Below are positions 32,154 to 41,997 of a DNA stretch of 64,000 bases, piece by piece (position 1 is the stretch's first letter; each line of letters starts with the position of its first letter). Location: positions 1 through 64,000 of the forward strand of contig CBFHSF010000007.1 of the NCBI GenBank assembly GCA_965658445.1, in the 5' to 3' direction. The notes under the pieces are model-generated. The model was not told the DNA's origin. It saw only the letters and a list, made by a program, of their open reading frames with translations, and did not search any database. Made by a program: the position numbers and the translations under genes. The DNA comes from CBFHSF01 sp965658445 (GTDB lineage: Bacteria > Bacteroidota > Bacteroidia > Flavobacteriales > Schleiferiaceae).

Positions 32154-34562
32154 TTGATTAAAAACTACTTCAAAATCGTTTGGAGGTCGTTGTGGAACGA
32201 CAAAGGCTTTTCGCTGATCAACATTGCGGGATTGGTGGTAGGCCTTGTGTCGTTTATTTTTATCAGTCTCTACATCCGTGATGAATTGACCTATGAGTCC
32301 TTCCGCGAGCACAGAGAAGACACTTTTAGACTGTGGACTGTTTTGGACGTCGACGGTCAAGGGGAAAGATCGTCTTCTATGGCCTTCCCAGTAGGACCTT
32401 CTCTCCTAAAAATGTATCCCGAAACGTTTGCCAAGCAGGTTCGCTTTTTCAATATGCAGAAACCCTATTTGAGTTTGCAAACAGCGGAACAGGCATTCAA
32501 TGAACCCCATGTTTACTTTGCCGATACATCGGCATTTGAGGTAATGACTTTGCCGTTGCTGCACGGTGACGAAAAAACCGCTCTGGACAAGCCCCATAGA
32601 ATTGTTATTTCAGAAACTCTAAGTAAAAAATACTTTGGCGTATCCAACAGTATTGGTGATACGCTTATCCTGGAAGGGGCCTTACCCTTGATTGTAACCG
32701 GTATTTTAAAAGATGTGCCGAGGCAAACCCATATGCCCACGGACGCCTTGATTTCATTTCCAACGCTTCAGACTATTTACGGGGATATGACTTTAAAGGG
32801 CAGGGTTTGGAACCCTTGTTGGACCTATGTCATACTACAAGACGAGGTTACAGTTCGCGAAGCCGAAGCCGATTTTCAGCAGTTTATCGATCTGTTTTTT
32901 GTGGACGAGATGTCTACAAACAACGCAACTGTCGGCCATTTGATGCCCATAGAAGACATTCACCTAAAGTCTCATCTGGACTACGAAATACAACCCAATG
33001 GCTACGGCGATAACGTTCAGATTTTTTCTGTGATCGCCTTGTTTATTTTGATCATTGCTTGTATCAATTACATGAACCTTGCTACCTCCCGATCGGTGAA
33101 AGCCGCCAAAGAAGTAGGAGTAAGGAAAGTATTGGGAGCCTCCCGAGGTCAATTGGTTTGGCGTTTCCTAGGGGAGTCTTTACTGATAGCCGCCTTTGCG
33201 GTTTTGTTTTCCATCGTATTGGTAGAAATCTTTTTACCGGCCTTTAATCTATTGTCAAAGAAGGAATTGGACTCGTCCATACTCTTTGAATCCCAGAGTA
33301 TTGGATTCTTTATTGGATTGATTGTTTGGGTGGGGGTTGTCTCGGGATTGTACCCAGCGTTTTACCTAAGTCAGTTTAGTCCTGTCAAGGTGTTGAAGGG
33401 TGGACGCCACCCCAGAAAAAATCGTGGACTTAGAAAGGTATTGGTGCTCTTTCAGTTTTCGGTGGCCTTGGGTCTGATCATTGGCACTTTAGTGGTGAAT
33501 AAACAGTTTATTTTCTTAGAGAACCAAGACATAGGATTCAATGATGAAGAAGTCATTGTCATTCCCGCAAAGTGGCAGATTGCAAGGAATTTTTACAAGA
33601 TAAAATCAGAGATTTCTGAATCGCAACACGTGGAGTCCGTTACTTCCATGAATGAAATACTCGGGGTTAAACACAACGTTCACGAGTACAGACATTCCAA
33701 AATGAACGAGAGCTATAGCTACATCTTTTACCCGTCCCTTATTGTGGATCACGATTTTTTAAAGACGTTTGGTTTTACTCTTTTGGCCGGTAGAGATTTT
33801 AAGGATGACTTTTGGGATTCGGATGAAGCCGTTATCGTCAATGAGGAAATGGTGAAGGAATTGGGATTCACTCGTCCAGAGGAGGCCATTGGTTTTCCCT
33901 TGTCTACACAAGGCGGCCATGAGCGAATTGTGGGCGTTGTGGAGGATTTCAACTTTGTGTCCTTATCGGAGCCCATTAGACCTTTTGTATTTGATATTCA
34001 AGGGCAAAAGGCACAGACTTTTTTCTTGCATTATTTGGTGGTAAAAGCAAAACCAGGTCAAGTGGACTGGGCCATAGAAGATGTGAGAAGTTATTTCGCA
34101 GAAACCTTTCCCAATCTTCCCTTTGATTACTTTTTGTTGGAAGAAGAAATCAAGAGGTCCTATGCAGAACAGGATACGCTTAGAGACTTGATGACGGGTT
34201 TTTCCATCATTGCCATTCTCATTGCGTGTTTTGGCCTTTTCGCGCTAAGCGCCTTCTCTGCAGAGCAGAAAACCAAAGAGATCAGCATTCGGAAAATTGT
34301 AGGAGCCAGTCAGTGGCAAATTATATACATAGTGGCCGAGGATTTCTTCAAAGTAATTCTATGGGCCATCTTGATTACCACGCCCTTGGCGTATTTATTC
34401 TTACTTTCATGGCTGGATTCTTTCGCGTATCACATTTCTGTGGATTGGATCAGTTTTGTGATGGCTGGATTTTTAGGTTTGATAATAGCCTTTGCTGCCA
34501 TTGCGTTACAAGCATACAAAGCCACGCGCGTAGATCCTATTGTTGCACTTAGATACGAATAA
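32154..34562 (+). CDS. MacB/FtsX-domain ABC transporter permease
   Basis: 802 residues from a TTG start (IKNYFKIVWRSLWNDKGF is the usual N-terminus of this family). Membrane helix at ~20-42, a periplasmic MacB_PCD-like domain (~45-275), an FtsX block of three to four helices (~285-410, with AKEVGVRKVLGASRGQLVWRF), a second periplasmic domain (~440-660) and a final FtsX block (~675-795, with KEISIRKIVGASQWQI). The duplicated layout fits lipoprotein or antimicrobial-export-type transporters. No HlyD-type adaptor gene is adjacent. Confidence 0.92.
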   Translation: MIKNYFKIVWRSLWNDKGFSLINIAGLVVGLVSFIFISLYIRDELTYESFREHREDTFRLWTVLDVDGQGERSSSMAFPVGPSLLKMYPETFAKQVRFFNMQKPYLSLQTAEQAFNEPHVYFADTSAFEVMTLPLLHGDEKTALDKPHRIVISETLSKKYFGVSNSIGDTLILEGALPLIVTGILKDVPRQTHMPTDALISFPTLQTIYGDMTLKGRVWNPCWTYVILQDEVTVREAEADFQQFIDLFFVDEMSTNNATVGHLMPIEDIHLKSHLDYEIQPNGYGDNVQIFSVIALFILIIACINYMNLATSRSVKAAKEVGVRKVLGASRGQLVWRFLGESLLIAAFAVLFSIVLVEIFLPAFNLLSKKELDSSILFESQSIGFFIGLIVWVGVVSGLYPAFYLSQFSPVKVLKGGRHPRKNRGLRKVLVLFQFSVALGLIIGTLVVNKQFIFLENQDIGFNDEEVIVIPAKWQIARNFYKIKSEISESQHVESVTSMNEILGVKHNVHEYRHSKMNESYSYIFYPSLIVDHDFLKTFGFTLLAGRDFKDDFWDSDEAVIVNEEMVKELGFTRPEEAIGFPLSTQGGHERIVGVVEDFNFVSLSEPIRPFVFDIQGQKAQTFFLHYLVVKAKPGQVDWAIEDVRSYFAETFPNLPFDYFLLEEEIKRSYAEQDTLRDLMTGFSIIAILIACFGLFALSAFSAEQKTKEISIRKIVGASQWQIIYIVAEDFFKVILWAILITTPLAYLFLLSWLDSFAYHISVDWISFVMAGFLGLIIAFAAIALQAYKATRVDPIVALRYE

Positions 34563-34625
34563 TAACCCTTTGAAAAATGATCTTTTTTTATCCGGATGGG
34601 TTATAATCGGTATATATAAAAGCAG

Positions 34626-37403
34626 ATGAAAAAAACCATTTACACCTTCCTTGCCGCCCTGATGGCCGGCCTTTTATTTTCACCTAACCTCTTTTCTCAA
34701 GAATTAAAGCCATTAGACCACTCGGTTTATGACGGTTGGAAAGACTTGAGCTCTCCCAATATTTCGGAGTCTGGTAAGTACGTTTGGTTTTTGCTTGCGG
34801 AGCAGAAGGGGAACTCAGAAATTCACTTTTACAACTCAGAAACTAAAAGCGAAACGGTATACACACTCGCCAAGAATGGTCAAATGACCCACGATGAGAA
34901 GTTCTTTGTCTTCCAAACCACCCCAGAGTATTGGAATTTAAGAACCCTAAAGCGTCGCGATACCGATGACTTAGACTTACCCAAGGGCTCTTTGGTGGTT
35001 GTAAATTTGGAATCCAATACCACAGACACCATTCCCTATGTTAAGAGCTACGATTTGCCGGATGAAGGTAGTGACTGGTTGGTTTACAAAACCTATGAAT
35101 GGGAAAAGACCGTTGAGGTTCCCGATACCAACCTCAATGACACCCTAGAGATGGAAGACGAAATCGTAAAGGTTGAGGAAATGACCGTTTTTAAATCACT
35201 TTCTGACACCAATCACATAGATCTACAAAAAGTAGATTCCTATCGATTGGCAGATAAGGGAATGTGGGCTATTCTAAAGCTTAAAAAAATGGACTCCACT
35301 CAGTTTGACGGAATCGCTACTCTCAACAGCACTGATTGGACGCTTAATTATATAGACACCACCCGTGAGAAATACGGGAAAATATCCATTGACAAGGAAG
35401 GAAAGCAAATGGCTTGGACTTGGACAGTGGACACTTCTGATGCTGATGAGAAGCCGTATTCGCTTACTCTTTACACGGCCAAAAAGACCCGTGAAATCGA
35501 TGCGAGTTCTCAGTACACAGGATGGACGATTTCTCCTTTTGCAAGACCTTCATTCTCTGATGATGGCAAGGCATTGTATTTTGAATTGCGCGAACCCCAA
35601 AGAGTTTTTGAAGAAGACTCTCTTACTCCTGACAACGAGAAAGTGAAGCTCGATATCTGGTCACACCACGATGACGACATCATGACGGTTCAACTCAATA
35701 ATTTATCCTCAGACAAGGAAAAGGGCTATTCTGCTTCAATGGCCACCAAATCAGGAAAGTGGGTTCGCCTCGAGGACTCTACCGTTACGGGAGTTTCTTT
35801 TTCTAGAAAATTCCCTAAGAAATATTGGACAGCCAGTGGCGACAGACCCTACAGAAAAGAGCGTTCTTATGCCTATCCATGGAGAAGTGATCTCTACGTG
35901 GTAAATGCAGAAACCGGAAAGGCCACATTGGTAAAGGAGGGTTCTGGCGGTTACCAAACCATGAGTCCTGCTGGAAAGTATTCGGTATGGTACGAACCCG
36001 CAGATACGGCGTGGTACGCCTATGACATAAAGGGATACGAAGTTATCGAACTCTCCAGCGGAATTCCCAATCCCGTTTACGACGAAGACAACGACATTCC
36101 CAGTCACCCCTACAGTTACGGAAACGGTGGATGGACCAAGAAGGACAAGGGCATTATTATTTACGATCAGTACGATGCCTGGTTAGTAGATCCTAAAAAG
36201 CCCTCTTCTCCCAAGCGATTGACTTCGGGAAGAGAAAACAAAATTCGCTATAGATTCACTTCAATGGATCCGGACGTAAATTACGTTGAGCTCAAGAATC
36301 GTTGGGTTTCTGTTTTTGACAAAAAGACCAAGACGTATAACATGGGTCGCTACAACGCAAAGAGTGGAAGCGTAGAAATGGTTACCGAACTCAACGGTAT
36401 GGTAGGCCGCTTTAACAAGGCCAAGAATACAGAAATGTATTTGTATACCTATGAGGATTACAATACCTACCCAGACTTGTATCTATTGGGAAGCGATGGC
36501 AATTCCATCAAATTATCCGATGCCAATCCGCAGCAAGCGGAGTACAATTGGGGAACCGTTGAGCTCACGGAGTGGAAGGCTTACGATGGGAAAATGACAG
36601 AGGGTCTTCTCTACAAACCCGAGAATTTTGATCCCAACAAAAAGTACCCCATGGTGGTATATTTCTACGAGACGTACTCTGAGCAATTGCACAGACATTA
36701 CAAGCCACAACCTCAGTGGTCCATTATCAATATCACCTACTTTGTTTCCAATGGATACGTGGTATTTGTTCCGGACATTCACTACACCACGGGACACCCA
36801 GGAAAAAATGCTTACGACTACATTATGTCGGGTACCGATCACATTCTGTCCATGGGATTTGTGGATGCAGACAAAATGGGAATCCAAGGTCAGAGTTGGG
36901 GAGGCTATCAAGTAGCTCAACTCGTGACGCTCACGGATAGATACGCCTGTGCCATGGCCGGTGCTCCTGTATCCAACATGACGTCTGCCTACGGTGGTAT
37001 TCGTTGGGGATCTGGATTGTCCAGAGAATTCCAATATGAACGCACCCAGTCTAGATTGGGCACAGATATGTGGAAAGGACTGGATTTGTACATAGAAAAC
37101 TCTCCCGTATTTGGAGCCAATAAAGTAACCTCGCCACTGCTTATTATGCATAATGACAACGATGGAGCGGTGCCTTGGTACCAAGGAATTGAGTATTACA
37201 TGGCTTTGCGCCGAAATCAAAAAGAGGTTTGGATGCTTAACTACAACGGTGAAGCCCACAATTTGAGAAAGCGCCACAACCGAATGGATTTGACCATTAG
37301 AATGTCACAGTTCTTTGATCATTACCTATTGGGAAGCCCTGCGCCAGAATGGATGACTCAGGGTAGAAAAGCCACTGAGAAAGAGAAAAACAAGGCGTAT
37401 TAA
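34626..37403 (+). CDS. S9-family (prolyl oligopeptidase/DPP-like) serine peptidase
   Basis: 925 residues with signal peptide (MKKTIYTFLAALMAGLLFSPNLFSQ). A long N-terminal beta-propeller-like region (~40-640) precedes an alpha/beta hydrolase domain (~650-900). Catalytic S757 sits in GQSWGG (GxSxGG), the aspartate in MHNDNDGAVPW and the histidine in GEAHNL. Likely a periplasmic or secreted peptidase cutting short peptides. First of three consecutive exported peptidase genes; 112 bp with hairpins separate it from the M61 gene. Confidence 0.92.
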   Translation: MKKTIYTFLAALMAGLLFSPNLFSQELKPLDHSVYDGWKDLSSPNISESGKYVWFLLAEQKGNSEIHFYNSETKSETVYTLAKNGQMTHDEKFFVFQTTPEYWNLRTLKRRDTDDLDLPKGSLVVVNLESNTTDTIPYVKSYDLPDEGSDWLVYKTYEWEKTVEVPDTNLNDTLEMEDEIVKVEEMTVFKSLSDTNHIDLQKVDSYRLADKGMWAILKLKKMDSTQFDGIATLNSTDWTLNYIDTTREKYGKISIDKEGKQMAWTWTVDTSDADEKPYSLTLYTAKKTREIDASSQYTGWTISPFARPSFSDDGKALYFELREPQRVFEEDSLTPDNEKVKLDIWSHHDDDIMTVQLNNLSSDKEKGYSASMATKSGKWVRLEDSTVTGVSFSRKFPKKYWTASGDRPYRKERSYAYPWRSDLYVVNAETGKATLVKEGSGGYQTMSPAGKYSVWYEPADTAWYAYDIKGYEVIELSSGIPNPVYDEDNDIPSHPYSYGNGGWTKKDKGIIIYDQYDAWLVDPKKPSSPKRLTSGRENKIRYRFTSMDPDVNYVELKNRWVSVFDKKTKTYNMGRYNAKSGSVEMVTELNGMVGRFNKAKNTEMYLYTYEDYNTYPDLYLLGSDGNSIKLSDANPQQAEYNWGTVELTEWKAYDGKMTEGLLYKPENFDPNKKYPMVVYFYETYSEQLHRHYKPQPQWSIINITYFVSNGYVVFVPDIHYTTGHPGKNAYDYIMSGTDHILSMGFVDADKMGIQGQSWGGYQVAQLVTLTDRYACAMAGAPVSNMTSAYGGIRWGSGLSREFQYERTQSRLGTDMWKGLDLYIENSPVFGANKVTSPLLIMHNDNDGAVPWYQGIEYYMALRRNQKEVWMLNYNGEAHNLRKRHNRMDLTIRMSQFFDHYLLGSPAPEWMTQGRKATEKEKNKAY

Positions 37404-37461
37404 TTTTCGCCTTGAATAGGCGCTATTGAATTCAAACCTATTGATTCATGCCCAATAGGTT
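37391..37461 (+). other. Overlapping inverted repeats between the S9 and M61 peptidase genes
   Basis: CAAGGCG (37391-37397) can pair with CGCCTTG (37408-37414), or CGCCT (37408-37412) with AGGCG (37418-37422); these are mutually exclusive. Further on, AACCTATTG (37435-37443) and CAATAGGTT (37453-37461) are perfect 9-bp arms. None has a T run, so a simple terminator is unlikely; RNA processing or an attenuating structure is possible. Confidence 0.35.
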
Positions 37462-37515
37462 GCATGAGAACCACGGAAATTTATAAAACAACAACCCTAG
37501 CAAACAACAAGCACA

Positions 37516-39369
37516 ATGATGAGAAACTATGCAGCGGCCGCCCTATTGGTCTTCACCGGATGGGGGGCACAAGCTCAATTTGAGCCCATTCAAAACGATT
37601 CGGAAACTCAAGTCCACATAGACTTGACCCAAAGAGCAGAGAAGAAGGTTCCCGTAGAAGTAGTCGTGGCCTTGGTCGATCGAGATTCTGCCATTTACCA
37701 AATGCCGGCAATGGTTCCCGGAACCTATTCTATTTATGATTTTGGAAGATACCTTTCTGATTTTGTCGCCACCAATGCAAACGGTGATACCTTAGAAGTA
37801 GAGCAATTGGATGACAACCGATGGTATGTGCCCAAGGGATCCGACCTATACAAGGTTTCATATCTGGCAGAGGCTTCCGAAGGACATTCTGGAAAGCCTT
37901 CGATATTTGGACCTGCGGCGACCGTTAATGACAGTTCTGCATTCTTGCTCAACTTGTTTGGATATGCAGGATACATGAAGGGAGACAAGGATCTTCCCAT
38001 GAGCTTAACCGTTACCAAACCGGATTGGATGTACGGTTCCACCACTTTGGACAGAGTGTCTTCAGACTCTATTTCTGATGAGTTCTCTGCTCCGGATTAC
38101 TTCCACTTTCACGACAATCCCATTCTATACGCCAAGCCCGATACGGCCACTAAGAAGGTAGCCGGAATTGAAATCATTGTGGGAGTGAATTCTCCATCGG
38201 GTAATATTACCGCACAAGCCATTATGGATGATATCTCACCCATTTTTGAAGCGGCCTACACCTACCTGGGAGACACCCTTCCCGCCGAAAAATACGGTGT
38301 GCTTATTCACACGACTGCAATGGGTGGAGCGAACAATGGTTTTGGAGCCCTGGAGCACCACACCAGTACAGTCGTAGTTTTTCCCGATGTGCCACTTGAG
38401 TACTTGGGTTCAGGGATGAGAGATGTGGTAGCCCATGAGTTCTTTCACATCGTAACACCACTTAACATTCACTCTGAATACATCTCTGATTTTGACTTTA
38501 TGAAGCCAGAAATGAGTCTTCACCTTTGGTTGTACGAAGGGGTAACAGAGTACAATTCTATCATTTCTCAACGCAGAGGCGGACTGATCTCAGAAGAGGA
38601 ATTCTTCAAGCAATTACAGGACAAAATGGACGGTGCTTCCTCATATAATGAGAACATTCCATTTACCATGCTTTCTAAGCACGCTTTGGATGTATTTGAA
38701 AGTCAGTATACCAACGTATACCAACAAGGAGCTTTGATTGGTGCTGCCTTGGATCTCAAGTTGAGAAGTCTTTCTGGCGGCGAATACGGTCTGAGAAACC
38801 TATTGGCCGATTTGGGAAATAGATACGGCCAAGACGTAGCCTTCCCAGACGAAGAGCTCTTTGATATCATTACAGAGATGACCTACCCAGAAATGAAGAA
38901 GTTTTTTGCCCTACACGTAGAATCTGCACAACCCCTTCCATGGGAAGAGTTGTTTCCATTGGTAGGAGTGGAGTACTACGAGGAGAGAACGGTTATGAAA
39001 TTGGACTTGGGCAAGATTGCCTTGGGATTGGATCAGGTTTCAAATCAACTCTACTTTAGAGGGGTGGATCCCAGCTCTCAGTTAGTTTCTGAGTTGGACG
39101 TAAGACGCGGAGATCGCATTGTGGAATTCAACGGCGTTGAGGTCAACGTGGATAATATCGAAGAAGTAATTGGAGAGTACGTAGATAACTTTGAAGACGG
39201 CTCCAAGCTTAAAATCGTCATCATGCGAGAAAATGAAGACGGTAAATTCAAAAAGAAAAAGCTCTCTGGACGCCTTCACAAAACAGAGGTAACGGAAGAG
39301 AATGTCATGATAATGTTAGACGAACTAACCCCCGAACAAGAAAAACTAAGAAAACAATGGTTAAACTAA
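37516..39369 (+). CDS. M61-family (glycyl aminopeptidase-type) zinc metallopeptidase
   Basis: 617 residues with signal peptide (MMRNYAAAALLVFTGWGAQAQ). Zinc motif H307-E-F-F-H311 in VAHEFFHIVTP, with the third-ligand glutamate in WLYEGVTEY. The N-domain (~25-280) is the M61 beta fold, and a C-terminal PDZ domain (~500-590, GDRIVEFNGVEV) follows. M61 enzymes are aminopeptidases with broad or Gly/Ala preference. Overlaps the M13 gene by 13 bp, so the two are translated together. Confidence 0.92.
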   Translation: MMRNYAAAALLVFTGWGAQAQFEPIQNDSETQVHIDLTQRAEKKVPVEVVVALVDRDSAIYQMPAMVPGTYSIYDFGRYLSDFVATNANGDTLEVEQLDDNRWYVPKGSDLYKVSYLAEASEGHSGKPSIFGPAATVNDSSAFLLNLFGYAGYMKGDKDLPMSLTVTKPDWMYGSTTLDRVSSDSISDEFSAPDYFHFHDNPILYAKPDTATKKVAGIEIIVGVNSPSGNITAQAIMDDISPIFEAAYTYLGDTLPAEKYGVLIHTTAMGGANNGFGALEHHTSTVVVFPDVPLEYLGSGMRDVVAHEFFHIVTPLNIHSEYISDFDFMKPEMSLHLWLYEGVTEYNSIISQRRGGLISEEEFFKQLQDKMDGASSYNENIPFTMLSKHALDVFESQYTNVYQQGALIGAALDLKLRSLSGGEYGLRNLLADLGNRYGQDVAFPDEELFDIITEMTYPEMKKFFALHVESAQPLPWEELFPLVGVEYYEERTVMKLDLGKIALGLDQVSNQLYFRGVDPSSQLVSELDVRRGDRIVEFNGVEVNVDNIEEVIGEYVDNFEDGSKLKIVIMRENEDGKFKKKKLSGRLHKTEVTEENVMIMLDELTPEQEKLRKQWLN

Positions 39370-41381
39370 AGAGAATAGCCCAAGTCCTTCCCCTTGCGGG
39401 ATTGGTGATTGTGGGATGCCAAGAGGCAGCTCCTGAAAAGACCGTAGACCCCAATGCATATCCCGTAGCGGACATGCATACAGAGTCTAGCCCCTGTACA
39501 GACTTTTTTACTTATGCAGGTGGAGGGTGGATTGAAAACAACCCCATTCCAGACTCAGAGGCCAACTGGAGTAAGTTCAACATGCTTTGGGAGACCAATC
39601 AAAAGAAGATCAGGGTACTCTTCCAAGAGTTGGCTCAATCGGAAGGCCAGGAGGCTGAGAAATACCGCCAAGTGGTAAAAGATATGTACATCACAGGTAT
39701 GGATTCTGCCGCGGCTGAGGCCTTGGGACTAGAGCCCATTCAAGGCTTGTTAGATGCCGTAGATGAAGACGCGAACACGGCAGATTTGATGGCTCACTTT
39801 GCCCGTGTAAAGGCCTATGGAGTTTCTTCTCCGCTGGGATATTACATCGGTGCGGATGAGAAAAACTCATCACTTAACACCATGTACCTCTATCAGTCAG
39901 GGTTGAGCCTTCCGGATAAGAGTTACTACCAGAAAACCGATTCTGTTAGTGTTTCTATTCAGGAAGCCTATGTTGACCACATTGAAAAAATGTTGTCTTT
40001 GGCCAATCCAGAGGATGCAGATGCGCGTTCTAAGGCAGAGAGAATTTATGCTCTCGAGTCCAAGATGGCCGATTTGCAAATGGATCGCGTGGACTTGCGC
40101 TCCCCTGAAATGACATACAATCCATTTACCTACGAGAAATTACAATCCGACATGTCCAATATGGACTGGCAGAGCTATTTCGCTGTTTTGGGAATGGAGC
40201 CTTCGCACTTGATTGTGAACACTCCAGACTACCTCATGGGGGTTTCTGAAATGTTGGCGGATCCCAACTTATTGGAGGATTGGAAATTGTACAACCGCTT
40301 TAAGGTAATCAATGCCTTTGCTTCTTACTTGCCTCATGATTACGTTCAGGCTGATTTTGATTTTTACGGAAAAGTTCTGAGTGGACAAAGAGAGATGAAG
40401 CCCCGTTGGAAGCGCGTACAGTCTGATCTTAACGGTGGGCTTTCTCAGGAAGTAGGCAGAATTTACGTTGCCAAGCACTTTCCAGAAGAGGATAAGGCAA
40501 AGATCAGTGCCATGGTAGAAGATTTGAGAACTGCCTATGAAATGAGAATTTCTGAATTGGCATGGATGTCTCCTGAGACCAAGTCTAAGGCCTTGGAGAA
40601 ACTCAAGACGTTTACTTATAAAATTGGGTATCCAGATAGCTGGAAATCTTTGGATGGATTGACCATTTTATCTACAGACTATGTGGGCAATCTTATGAAT
40701 TTAAGAAGTTTCCGAGCCGCCGAGAATTTGGCGGACTACAACCAACCCGTAGATAAATCACGTTGGGGTATGGGAGCGCACATCGTAAATGCGTACTACA
40801 ATCCTTCCAACAACGAAATCGTATTCCCCGCAGGAATTCTTCAGCCACCTTTCTACAATCCCAATGCAGATGACGCACTCAATTACGGAGGTATTGGGGG
40901 TGTGATTGGACACGAGTTTACGCACGGATTTGACGATCAAGGATCTAAGTACGATGCCTACGGTAACCTATCTGACTGGTGGACAGAGGAAGATCGCGCT
41001 GCCTTTGACAAGCTAGCTGAGGCCTTGGCAGCCCAGTATGACGCCTACGAGCCCCTTCCTGGAATTCACGTAGACGGTCATTTGACCTTGGGAGAAAACA
41101 TCGCCGACTTGGGAGGTCTTACCTTGACGTACCACGCCTACAAGATGTCTCATCCAGAGGATGCTCCTTTGGTAAACGGCTTTACTGCCGAGCAAAGAAT
41201 TTTCTTGGGATGGGCGCAAGCCTTTACGGGACATGCCACGGAAGGATACTTGCGTCAGCAAGTGGTGGCCGATCCGCACTCACCTGCAAAGTACAGAGTG
41301 ATTGGACCCACGGCCAATATCCCAGAGTTTTATCAATCGTTTAAATGTGATCAACCTGCGGATATCATCGAGATCTGGTAA
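39357..41381 (+). CDS. M13-family (neprilysin/PepO-like) zinc metallopeptidase, lipoprotein
   Basis: 674 residues. The N-terminal segment ends in a lipobox-like LVIVGCQ, so a membrane-anchored lipoprotein is expected. Zinc motif H519-E-F-T-H523 in GHEFTHGFDDQGS, the third ligand in ENIADLGG, the substrate-binding NAYYNPSNNEIVFPAGILQPPF, and the terminal CxxW-like motif (CDQPADIIEIW) are all present. It cuts oligopeptides outside the cytoplasm. Followed by a strong terminator closing the peptidase group. Confidence 0.94.
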   Translation: MVKLKRIAQVLPLAGLVIVGCQEAAPEKTVDPNAYPVADMHTESSPCTDFFTYAGGGWIENNPIPDSEANWSKFNMLWETNQKKIRVLFQELAQSEGQEAEKYRQVVKDMYITGMDSAAAEALGLEPIQGLLDAVDEDANTADLMAHFARVKAYGVSSPLGYYIGADEKNSSLNTMYLYQSGLSLPDKSYYQKTDSVSVSIQEAYVDHIEKMLSLANPEDADARSKAERIYALESKMADLQMDRVDLRSPEMTYNPFTYEKLQSDMSNMDWQSYFAVLGMEPSHLIVNTPDYLMGVSEMLADPNLLEDWKLYNRFKVINAFASYLPHDYVQADFDFYGKVLSGQREMKPRWKRVQSDLNGGLSQEVGRIYVAKHFPEEDKAKISAMVEDLRTAYEMRISELAWMSPETKSKALEKLKTFTYKIGYPDSWKSLDGLTILSTDYVGNLMNLRSFRAAENLADYNQPVDKSRWGMGAHIVNAYYNPSNNEIVFPAGILQPPFYNPNADDALNYGGIGGVIGHEFTHGFDDQGSKYDAYGNLSDWWTEEDRAAFDKLAEALAAQYDAYEPLPGIHVDGHLTLGENIADLGGLTLTYHAYKMSHPEDAPLVNGFTAEQRIFLGWAQAFTGHATEGYLRQQVVADPHSPAKYRVIGPTANIPEFYQSFKCDQPADIIEIW

Positions 41382-41404
41382 GGAATTTGTCACGTAGCCA
41401 ATAA

Positions 41405-41431
41405 AAAAGCCCCGCTCAATGCGGGGCTTTT
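41405..41431 (+). terminator. Intrinsic terminator after the M13 peptidase gene
   Basis: AAAAGCCCCGC (41405-41415) pairs perfectly with GCGGGGCTTTT (41421-41431) around loop TCAAT. Confidence 0.9.
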
Positions 41432-41720
41432 CTGTGTTCTTTGGGAACACGAGGTATCTGTGGTGGGTAACTGTTTTATCTAAATTGCGTGGAGCGATTT
41501 AACTGTTTTACAGGGATGAATTCGGTGTCGCCAAATTGTGCATGAGGGCTTATCGAACTCAACACGTGCAAGATAGGTTTAACGCCTCTTTAACGTTTTA
41601 CTGAATGTTTCACAGACTTTTCTCATTGTCCCCTTTACTCGCTTTTGTGATTTGCGTTACTTTTGTTTTGTAAATACTTAAATAGGTTTGTCCTCCAAAT
41701 AATAAAAACACATAATCACC
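41432..41720. other. Intergenic region upstream of the rhodanese cluster
   Basis: About 290 bp with no supported gene. It contains GTGTTC (41434-41439) and GAACAC (41445-41450) as an inverted repeat just after the terminator, and the candidate promoter box of the rhodanese operon at 41658. I see no tRNA or recognised RNA family. Confidence 0.5.
41658..41665 (+). promoter_or_regulatory. Candidate -7 promoter element of the rhodanese operon
   Basis: TACTTTTG matches TAnnTTTG, 55 bp before the first rhodanese ATG; a TTTA at 41634-41637 sits 20 bp upstream in the -33 position. Confidence 0.5.
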
Positions 41721-41993
41721 ATGAACGAAATCATCAACAACCCCAACGCATCCATCGTAGACGTTAGAACTCCGGGAGAGTTTGCAGGCGGCCATGTAGC
41801 GGGTTCGGTTAACATTCCCCTTAACCTAGTCCCCAATAACGTGGAGGAGTTTAAGAACATGTCTAAGCCCATTGTACTTTGCTGTGCAAGTGGCAACCGC
41901 AGTGGTCAGGCTACAATGTTTTTGAAGCAACACGGCATTGACGAGGTATATAACGGCGGCGGCTGGTCGGACGTACAAATTCACAAAATGTAA
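41721..41993 (+). CDS. Single-domain rhodanese, cytoplasmic (copy 1)
   Basis: 90 residues: IVDVRTPGEFAGGHVAGSVNIPL at the N-terminus and the active-site loop CASGNRSGQ, whose cysteine carries the persulfide. No signal peptide. First of three rhodaneses in a row, closely related to copy 2 (shared VDVRxPGEFAxGHxxGSVNIPL and VCCASGxRSGQA). Likely moves sulfane sulfur within the cell; the acceptor is unknown. Confidence 0.92.
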   Translation: MNEIINNPNASIVDVRTPGEFAGGHVAGSVNIPLNLVPNNVEEFKNMSKPIVLCCASGNRSGQATMFLKQHGIDEVYNGGGWSDVQIHKM

Positions 41994-41997
41994 TCGT

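Noticed and set aside
36513..37277. 254-codon minus-strand open frame inside the S9 peptidase gene
   Set aside because: It lies opposite the catalytic domain of a well-supported gene and has no start context or domain.
41434..41450. GTGTTC-N5-GAACAC as another site for the NtrC-type regulator
   Set aside because: Half-sites match those at 30614-30631 but spacing is 5 rather than 6 and no -24/-12 promoter follows; more likely part of the post-terminator structure or chance.
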